Shown in pieces: positions 63,301-64,000 of a stretch of 64,000 nucleotides of DNA. Made by a program: the position numbers and the translations under genes. Location of the stretch: assembly GCF_035582795.1 (NCBI RefSeq), contig NC_134366.1:149281519-149345518 (forward strand). Direction: 5' to 3'. The DNA comes from Mycteria americana. Its lineage: Eukaryota; Chordata; Aves; Ciconiiformes; Ciconiidae. Within the stretch, counting starts at the first letter, position 1. Each line of letters opens with the position of its first letter. Below the pieces are notes generated by a model, which saw only the letters and a list, made by a program, of their open reading frames with translations, made no database searches and was not told where the DNA came from.

Positions 63301-63612
63301 AGGAAAATGCAGAACAATTTGCCCATATGCTCAGTTTGTATCCTGTGTCACTGTGTTAGAAGTCAGATTTTTTTAAGCTGTCTAACGAACTCCTCCAATT
63401 AAAATCTAGCTGCAACAGTCGTTTCAACTGAGTTTGAGTGGGAACATGGTTAGTGCGTATCCAATAAGAGTCTTTCCTTTGCAGAGCTCTCCGGCGGTGT
63501 CCCGTCGCTGACCGTGAGCCACAGCTCTGGTGAGCTTTTCCTGCAGCTGTCACGGAAAGTTAATGTTGCAGATCGCCGCTGGCACAATATTAAAATTATA
63601 AATGATGGAAAG
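14318..63612 (+). CDS. Hz-cadherin-like non-chordate-type (type III) classic cadherin; 24 exons, 5' part of gene
   Basis: A calcium-dependent cell-cell adhesion receptor at the plasma membrane. The joined exons give 2256 codons with consistent phases throughout. Order: signal peptide (residues 1-28, nine-Leu core at 15-23), about 17 EC repeats (about 40-1878), a degenerate cadherin-like/NC region (about 1879-2118), an EGF module (Cys 2120-2154) and a LamG domain starting about 2158 and running out of the window. EC8-EC17 mostly carry the calcium motifs PEN/DxD/LDRE/DxNDN. The NC-EGF-LamG set is the primitive classic cadherin domain of DN-cadherin-like proteins. In vertebrates it matches chicken Hz-cadherin of retinal horizontal cells, as I recall absent from mammals. 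Start: first ATG followed by a signal peptide, with G at -3. FAT, CELSR and Dachsous are less likely because of EC number and the single NC-EGF-LamG order. The membrane segment and catenin-binding tail should lie beyond 64000. Confidence 0.88.
14360..14386 (+). repeat. CTG trinucleotide repeat coding poly-Leu of the signal peptide
   Basis: Eight CTG codons plus one CTC encode Leu 15-23, the hydrophobic core of the signal peptide. Pure CTG repeats slip, so core length may vary between alleles or species. Confidence 0.9.
15074..15091 (+). other. Polybasic RRRRAR motif, possible proprotein convertase site
   Basis: Residues 253-258 (RRRRAR, followed by SL) lie in an unstructured Arg/Gly/Pro-rich linker between EC2 and EC3. 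R-x-R/K-R is the furin consensus. Vertebrate classic cadherins are activated by furin cleavage after a prodomain. Cleavage here is inferred, not shown; the Arg richness may simply reflect extreme GC content. Confidence 0.35.
15357..18026 (+). other. Intron 1, first part
   Basis: It starts at donor gtaggg and passes from the CpG island to AT-rich DNA near 15.6 kb. It holds a candidate symmetric cassette exon (15594-15671, listed separately). I see no other gene or clear repeat. Confidence 0.5.
15594..15671 (+). other. Candidate cassette exon 1b (78 nt, phase 1 to 1)
   Basis: A pyrimidine-rich acceptor (gctcctctctggcag) precedes, and a donor (ctC|gtaagg) follows, 78 nt that read in frame with exon 1 and exon 2, encoding 26 residues including [16 protein letters not shown]. 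Both ends are phase 1, so inclusion or skipping keeps the frame. It would insert into the F-G loop of EC3. The EC fold is complete without it, so it may be alternative or a chance match. Confidence 0.25.
18032..18588 (-). mobile_element. Solo ERVL-type LTR with intact termini and 5-bp target duplication
   Basis: Minus-strand reading starts TGTCCTGGTTTCAGCTGGGA and ends GGTTAAACCACGACA, a canonical TG...CA LTR. The 5-bp duplication CCTGC flanks it perfectly (18027-18031 and 18589-18593). It is 557 bp with no internal retroviral sequence beside it. It contains an (AAT)n run near 18189. Termini and duplication are better preserved than in the 11059 copy, suggesting a younger insertion. Confidence 0.92.
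18594..24420 (+). other. Intron 1, second part
   Basis: Mostly AT-rich intronic sequence. Several overlapping minus-strand open stretches around 22.4-23.0 kb have no recognisable product or splice context. I see no supported gene. Confidence 0.45.
24421..24536 (-). mobile_element. Fragment of the same ERVL-type LTR family
   Basis: About 116 bp align to the end of the 11059-11635 LTR, including the words tattatcaac and gaaaattaactctatccc. Only the LTR 5' end (minus orientation) survives; the rest is lost or too diverged. Confidence 0.75.
24537..27302 (+). other. Intron 1, third part
   Basis: It includes an A-rich low-complexity stretch (about 24630-24690) and a TA/TG-rich run (about 25670-25700). 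No exon or transposon recognised. Confidence 0.45.
27303..27625 (-). mobile_element. CR1 LINE, 5'-truncated 3' end, minus strand
   Basis: The left edge reads atagaatcatttaggttggaaaag, the reverse complement of the CR1 3' terminus. The minus strand keeps an open frame (27385-27618) matching the end of CR1 ORF2, including the words [17 protein letters not shown] and [13 protein letters not shown]. It is homologous to the plus-strand CR1 at 28786-29441. Confidence 0.88.
27626..28149 (+). other. Spacer between CR1 copies in intron 1
   Basis: Unique-looking intronic sequence. Nothing recognisable. Confidence 0.4.
28150..28567 (-). mobile_element. Older CR1-like fragment, minus strand
   Basis: The segment around 28495-28567 (ttgctcttctctggacgctc onward) matches the antisense of the CR1 ORF2 C-terminal region, and upstream text to about 28150 resembles the antisense 3' part. 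It is diverged and its limits are approximate. It abuts a plus-strand CR1 end. Confidence 0.55.
28568..28744 (+). mobile_element. CR1 LINE 3' end, plus strand, ATTCTGTG tail
   Basis: It reads ctggaacaggttacccaggg, then ttggaccagatgacctccag, and ends in tandem ATTCTGTG, the 3' microsatellite of one CR1 group. Truncated at its 5' end. Its octamer differs from the ATTCTATG of neighbouring copies, so it belongs to another subfamily. Confidence 0.85.
28786..29441 (+). mobile_element. CR1 LINE, 5'-truncated, with open ORF2 C-terminus
   Basis: The copy ends in ttccaacctaaacgattctatgattctac, the CR1 3' end. An uninterrupted 185-codon frame (28797-29354) encodes the C-terminal part of the CR1 ORF2 polyprotein downstream of the reverse transcriptase core, with [20 protein letters not shown] and [20 protein letters not shown]. 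No frameshift or stop interrupts it, suggesting a recent insertion. It lacks the endonuclease and RT catalytic regions, so it cannot move on its own. Confidence 0.92.
29442..32017 (+). other. Intron 1, last part
   Basis: It ends in acceptor catcttttgcag at 32017. The GC-richer stretch about 30.9-31.55 kb carries several overlapping open frames in different phases, none with exon signals or a recognisable product. Confidence 0.5.
32018..32212 (+). CDS. Cadherin exon 2: end of EC3 and first half of EC4
   Basis: Residues 347-411, phase 1 to 1, between cttttgcag and G|gtaggt. [11 protein letters not shown] forms the last strand of EC3. [12 protein letters not shown] opens EC4, and ITYTLIA precedes the next exon. 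The EC3-EC4 junction lacks DxNDN. Confidence 0.85.
32213..32676 (+). other. Intron 2
   Basis: 464 bp, gtaggt to gatag. Nothing recognisable inside. Confidence 0.6.
32677..32902 (+). CDS. Cadherin exon 3: second half of EC4 and start of EC5
   Basis: Residues 412-486, phase 1 to 2, donor AA|gtgagt. [14 protein letters not shown] and [12 protein letters not shown] are canonical EC strands. The EC4-EC5 junction reads VGSRPPQF instead of DxNDNxPxF, so calcium ligands are missing. [13 protein letters not shown] opens EC5. Confidence 0.88.
32903..34221 (+). other. Intron 3
   Basis: gtgagt to ttctttacag. No gene or repeat family recognised. Confidence 0.55.
34222..34426 (+). CDS. Cadherin exon 4: body of EC5
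   Basis: Residues 487-555, phase 2 to 0, donor GAG|gtacgt. It carries [15 protein letters not shown] and [20 protein letters not shown]. The usual LDRE is changed to VDYE, a common tolerated variant. Confidence 0.85.
34427..34852 (+). other. Intron 4 with a short tandem duplication
   Basis: It contains two identical 21-bp copies (34491-34511, 34512-34532). Otherwise unremarkable. Confidence 0.6.
34491..34532. repeat. 21-bp tandem duplication in intron 4
   Basis: Two perfect adjacent copies of a 21-bp unit starting cagttacagacaggg, beginning 65 bp inside the intron. The exact identity suggests a recent event. Confidence 0.9.
34853..34964 (+). CDS. Cadherin exon 5: EC5-EC6 junction
   Basis: Residues 556-592, phase 0 to 1, donor G|gtgagg. 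[13 protein letters not shown] is a calcium-type linker with Cys in place of the usual small residue. EC6 begins [14 protein letters not shown]. Confidence 0.85.
34965..38685 (+). other. Intron 5
   Basis: 3.7 kb. It holds a 14-bp palindrome ctaagctagcttag (37171-37184) and a poly(A) run near 38589. No gene or transposon recognised. Confidence 0.5.
38686..38935 (+). CDS. Cadherin exon 6: EC6
   Basis: Residues 593-675, phase 1 to 2, acceptor tctctaatag, donor GT|gtaagc. [38 protein letters not shown] and the linker [10 protein letters not shown] mark a complete EC body. Confidence 0.88.
38936..39866 (+). other. Intron 6
   Basis: AT-rich, 931 bp, ending gtgcatcag. Nothing recognisable. Confidence 0.55.
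39867..40009 (+). CDS. Cadherin exon 7: first half of EC7
   Basis: Residues 676-723, phase 2 to 1, donor G|gtaagg. [20 protein letters not shown] opens EC7; [14 protein letters not shown] follows. The DxD/LTY region is shortened (GDGLLYLI). Confidence 0.86.
40010..40363 (+). other. Intron 7
   Basis: 354 bp, gtaagg to aaatttag. Nothing recognisable. Confidence 0.55.
40364..40536 (+). CDS. Cadherin exon 8: second half of EC7
   Basis: Residues 724-781, phase 1 to 0, donor GAG|gtaaga. [20 protein letters not shown] and [11 protein letters not shown]: the linker has NNN in place of NDN, a weakened calcium site. Confidence 0.87.
40537..40876 (+). other. Intron 8
   Basis: 340 bp; acceptor gtgtatttttag. 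Nothing recognisable. Confidence 0.55.
40877..41045 (+). CDS. Cadherin exon 9: first half of EC8
   Basis: Residues 782-837, phase 0 to 1, donor G|gtcagt. It starts with Cys (CTYYSDSTW), then [20 protein letters not shown] and GFSIDPDTG, canonical EC motifs. Confidence 0.86.
41046..42276 (+). other. Intron 9
   Basis: 1.2 kb, no recognisable repeat or gene. Minus-strand open stretches at 41.8-42.2 kb lack support. Confidence 0.5.
42277..42447 (+). CDS. Cadherin exon 10: second half of EC8
   Basis: Residues 838-894, phase 1 to 1, donor T|gtgagt chosen over nearby gt because it joins exon 11 as [21 protein letters not shown] and [10 protein letters not shown] are canonical calcium motifs. Confidence 0.88.
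42448..45774 (+). other. Intron 10
   Basis: 3.3 kb. It holds a 20-bp perfect palindrome (44341-44360) and a possible degraded LTR edge near 44496. No gene found. Confidence 0.5.
44341..44360. repeat. 20-bp perfect palindrome
   Basis: tagtagctctagagctacta equals its own reverse complement. It may form a cruciform or be a dyad binding site. Chance occurrence in 64 kb is unlikely but possible. Confidence 0.8.
45775..45947 (+). CDS. Cadherin exon 11: first half of EC9
   Basis: Residues 895-952, phase 1 to 0, acceptor gtcttttcaaag, donor CAG|gtaatg. [20 protein letters not shown] and [12 protein letters not shown] are canonical; LDRE at the end is replaced by LLSQ. Confidence 0.88.
46073..46240 (+). 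CDS. Cadherin exon 12: second half of EC9, start of EC10
   Basis: Residues 953-1008, phase 0 to 0, donor GTG|gtacgt. [20 protein letters not shown] is followed by [12 protein letters not shown], so the EC9-EC10 linker has no Dx[18 protein letters not shown] opens EC10. Confidence 0.87.
46241..46825 (+). other. Intron 12
   Basis: 585 bp. It contains overlapping small palindromes at 46713-46751 built from gtatgttct/agaacatac. Otherwise unremarkable. Confidence 0.55.
46826..47075 (+). CDS. Cadherin exon 13: EC10 body
   Basis: Residues 1009-1091, phase 0 to 1, donor G|gtaagc. [31 protein letters not shown] and FTTVCVNVT fit EC strands. The exon ends just before DVNDN, a common intron site in cadherin genes. 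Confidence 0.87.
47076..49769 (+). other. Intron 13
   Basis: 2.7 kb, AT-rich, ending ctccttttgcag. Plus-strand open stretches (48.4-49.0 kb) have no exon signals. No transposon recognised. Confidence 0.5.
49770..49897 (+). CDS. Cadherin exon 14: start of EC11
   Basis: Residues 1092-1134, phase 1 to 0. It begins with linker DVNDNVPFF, then [20 protein letters not shown] and LDSGLHGE. The donor is weak (GAG|gtttga), but phase and homology support it. Confidence 0.85.
49898..51100 (+). other. Intron 14
   Basis: 1.2 kb. A hairpin-like inverted repeat built on tggtcaaatg lies at 50319-50352. Retention would meet an in-frame TGA at the second codon. Confidence 0.5.
51101..51287 (+). CDS. Cadherin exon 15: EC11 body
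   Basis: Residues 1135-1196, phase 0 to 1, acceptor tcctttttag, donor G|gtaaag. [20 protein letters not shown] carries the canonical DRE. A polar loop ([15 protein letters not shown]) lengthens the F-G region. Confidence 0.88.
51447..51590 (+). CDS. Cadherin exon 16: EC11-EC12 junction
   Basis: Residues 1197-1244, phase 1 to 1, donor G|gtgagt. [11 protein letters not shown] is a perfect calcium linker; EC12 opens [20 protein letters not shown]. Confidence 0.88.
51591..53336 (+). other. Intron 16
   Basis: 1.7 kb, with a poly(A) run near 52928. No repeat family or gene recognised. Confidence 0.5.
53337..53620 (+). CDS. Cadherin exon 17: EC12 body and start of EC13
   Basis: Residues 1245-1339, phase 1 to 0, acceptor tttctcttgtag, donor AAG|gtaaag. 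[30 protein letters not shown] and linker [13 protein letters not shown]13 opens [15 protein letters not shown]. Confidence 0.88.
53621..54587 (+). other. Intron 17
   Basis: It carries a short CR1 tail near 53.8 kb and is otherwise unremarkable. It ends gcacgttccag. Confidence 0.55.
53760..53877 (+). mobile_element. CR1 LINE 3' tail fragment
   Basis: Ends ggtcttttccaacctaaatg followed by ATTCTATG units, the CR1 3' end. The clear part starts at about 53813; homology further left is uncertain. Confidence 0.75.
54588..56205 (+). CDS. Cadherin exon 18: giant exon with most of EC13 to EC17
   Basis: Residues 1340-1878, 1618 nt, phase 0 to 1, donor G|gtaaat. It encodes five EC repeats without an intron. 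Linkers: [44 protein letters not shown], and a decayed last one, [14 protein letters not shown] or equivalent occurs in each (LDREKR, LDREKE, IDFEKP, LDHETV, FDREVH). The EC13-EC14 junction contains two nearby cysteines (1426, 1431). EC16 loses the usual DxxTG loop. Elsewhere in the gene each EC is split over two or more exons. Confidence 0.93.
56206..58143 (+). other. Intron 18
   Basis: 1.9 kb, gtaaat to gttgtttcag. No exon, transposon or tandem repeat recognised. Confidence 0.5.
58144..58237 (+). CDS. Cadherin exon 19: start of the degenerate cadherin-like region of the PCDE
   Basis: Residues 1879-1909, phase 1 to 2, donor AG|gtactt. [20 protein letters not shown] resembles an EC opening with an Asp-rich loop, and [11 protein letters not shown] leads into the next exon. 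Confidence 0.86.
58238..59165 (+). other. Intron 19
   Basis: 928 bp containing a 72-bp minisatellite; acceptor cttattacag. Confidence 0.6.
58821..59036. repeat. 72-bp minisatellite, three copies
   Basis: Units at 58821-58892, 58893-58964 and 58965-59036 are nearly identical (shared core gccaacagaaggcaatgt). Because 72 is a multiple of 3, an open frame crosses all units on the minus strand; that is a by-product, not a gene. Confidence 0.92.
59166..59350 (+). CDS. Cadherin exon 20: second half of the degenerate cadherin-like region
   Basis: Residues 1910-1971, phase 2 to 1. [20 protein letters not shown] and [20 protein letters not shown] are EC-like strands without calcium motifs. Donor G|gtaagc at 59350/59351; a second identical donor lies 21 bp downstream and would add seven in-frame residues. 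Confidence 0.88.
59342..59383 (+). repeat. 21-bp tandem duplication spanning the exon 20 splice donor
   Basis: Two exact copies (59342-59362, 59363-59383) of a 21-bp unit starting gaataaaaggtaagc. Each contains the last exon bases and the full donor. Either donor leaves phase 1; the distal one extends the protein by GKQCGIK. Confidence 0.92.
59351..59990 (+). other. Intron 20
   Basis: 640 bp. A strong hairpin (59865-59897) lies about 95 nt upstream of the exon 21 acceptor. Nothing else recognised. Confidence 0.55.
59865..59897. repeat. Perfect 14-bp inverted repeat with 5-nt loop
   Basis: tgcagttgagtgca and its exact reverse complement, separated by ttttc. In the pre-mRNA this would form a stable stem-loop just upstream of exon 21. 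Confidence 0.88.
59991..60223 (+). CDS. Cadherin exon 21: NC region of the PCDE, first part
   Basis: Residues 1972-2049, phase 1 to 0, acceptor cttttattacag, donor TGG|gtaagt. It encodes a non-cadherin segment with [28 protein letters not shown] and [10 protein letters not shown], a helix-strand pattern seen in the membrane-proximal region of DN-cadherin-type and FAT-type cadherins. Confidence 0.87.
60224..61238 (+). other. Intron 21
   Basis: 1.0 kb, gtaagt to gttctccacag. Nothing recognisable. Confidence 0.5.
61239..61516 (+). CDS. Cadherin exon 22: NC region with Cys cluster and first half of the EGF module
   Basis: Residues 2050-2141, phase 0 to 2, donor AG|gttggt. [15 protein letters not shown] gives three close Cys (2066, 2071, 2077), then CGC (2108-2110). 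The EGF module begins [20 protein letters not shown] (Cys 2120, 2128, 2134). Confidence 0.9.
61517..62975 (+). other. Intron 22
   Basis: 1.5 kb ending in a long T-rich tract and acceptor aatag. Nothing recognisable. Confidence 0.5.
62976..63190 (+). CDS. Cadherin exon 23: end of EGF module, start of LamG
   Basis: Residues 2142-2213, phase 2 to 1, donor G|gttagc. [12 protein letters not shown] completes the EGF cysteines (2143, 2145, 2154). [13 protein letters not shown] and [19 protein letters not shown] are the first strands of a laminin-G domain. Confidence 0.9.
63485..63612 (+). CDS. Cadherin exon 24: LamG domain, continued
   Basis: Residues 2214-2256, phase 1 to 0, acceptor cctttgcag. 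[20 protein letters not shown] and [13 protein letters not shown] are typical LamG strands. The favoured donor is the non-canonical GC type, AAG|gcaagt. An ordinary gt six bases later (AGT|gtaaat) would add two residues in the same frame. Confidence 0.8.
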
Positions 63613-64000
63613 GCAAGTGTAAATACGGACAATACTGCAGAAGCACTAATTCATGTACCAAGTTATTCCTTCCAAATCCTTCCTCCCTTCTCTAGAGCTC
63701 TTTTGTCAATCAGTCTTTCATCATCTTTGCAACAGCAGGGATTGAAGTTTGCCAGCTCAGACGTCCCCATAGTCTTGAAGCAGTGAAGCAGAACAAGGCC
63801 TGGAGAAGTCCGATCCAATTTTGAAACTGGCCCTGCTATTTTCTTTGTTTAATGACCCTATCTATCGCTTAGACTACAGAGCTGTGATAATCCAGGGGCT
63901 AAGTGCTTCCTGGACTGATGGAGTGAAATATCCTTACTTTCTCTGAGCAGGAAACCCTGCCCCACCAAGTGACTTTAGACATGCAGCACAAAGGAGATAG
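63613..64000 (+). other. Start of intron 24 to the window edge
   Basis: No convincing exon continues the LamG domain here, so the rest of LamG, the membrane segment and the cytoplasmic catenin-binding tail should lie to the right. Confidence 0.5.

Noticed and set aside
63619..63786. Continuation of exon 24 past the donor (reading ASVNTDN and on)
   Set aside because: The sequence stops resembling LamG after GK and runs to a stop at 63784-63786; a splice at or near 63612 is needed.
1..64000. CRISPR array, toxin-antitoxin, phage or other prokaryotic system
   Set aside because: Spliced genes, CR1 and ERVL elements show vertebrate nuclear DNA; no regularly spaced repeat array exists.

Overview
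The window is vertebrate nuclear DNA and almost certainly avian. It has large AT-rich introns, GT-AG splice sites, 5'-truncated CR1 LINE copies ending in repeated ATTCTATG or ATTCTGTG octamers, and ERVL-type LTRs of the common bird family. The last two are typical of birds. Exons and splice sites were read by eye, and reading phase agrees at every junction called.

Layout: (1) Positions 1-3469 hold the last two coding exons of an unrecognised plus-strand gene, followed by a probable 3' UTR ending near 4.5-4.8 kb. (2) About 4.8-13.9 kb is intergenic, with simple repeats and one solo ERVL LTR (11059-11635). (3) About 13.93-15.56 kb is a CpG island containing the promoter and first coding exon of the main gene. 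(4) From 14318 to beyond the right edge runs one large plus-strand gene: 24 coding exons in the window (6768 nt, 2256 codons) and a first intron of 16.7 kb carrying most of the mobile elements. The 3' part of the gene lies outside the window.

The encoded protein has a signal peptide with a nine-leucine core, about 17 cadherin (EC) repeats, then a degenerate cadherin-like/NC region, a six-cysteine EGF module and the start of a laminin-G domain. This NC-EGF-LamG arrangement is the primitive classic cadherin domain (PCDE) of non-chordate-type (type III) classic cadherins such as Drosophila DN-cadherin. Among vertebrates it matches the cadherin described in chicken as Hz-cadherin (retinal horizontal cells), which as I recall has no mammalian counterpart. 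The rest of the LamG domain, the membrane segment and the catenin-binding tail should follow beyond 64000.

Points worth a second look: four EC-EC linkers without calcium ligands, a possible furin-type site in an Arg/Pro-rich EC2-EC3 linker, an exactly duplicated 21-bp splice donor at the end of exon 20 that could add seven in-frame residues, a probable GC-AG intron after exon 24, a 1618-nt exon spanning five EC repeats, a candidate phase-symmetric 78-nt cassette exon in intron 1, a 72-bp minisatellite, and inverted CR1 pairs in intron 1. No CRISPR array, tRNA, rRNA or bacterial-type system is present.
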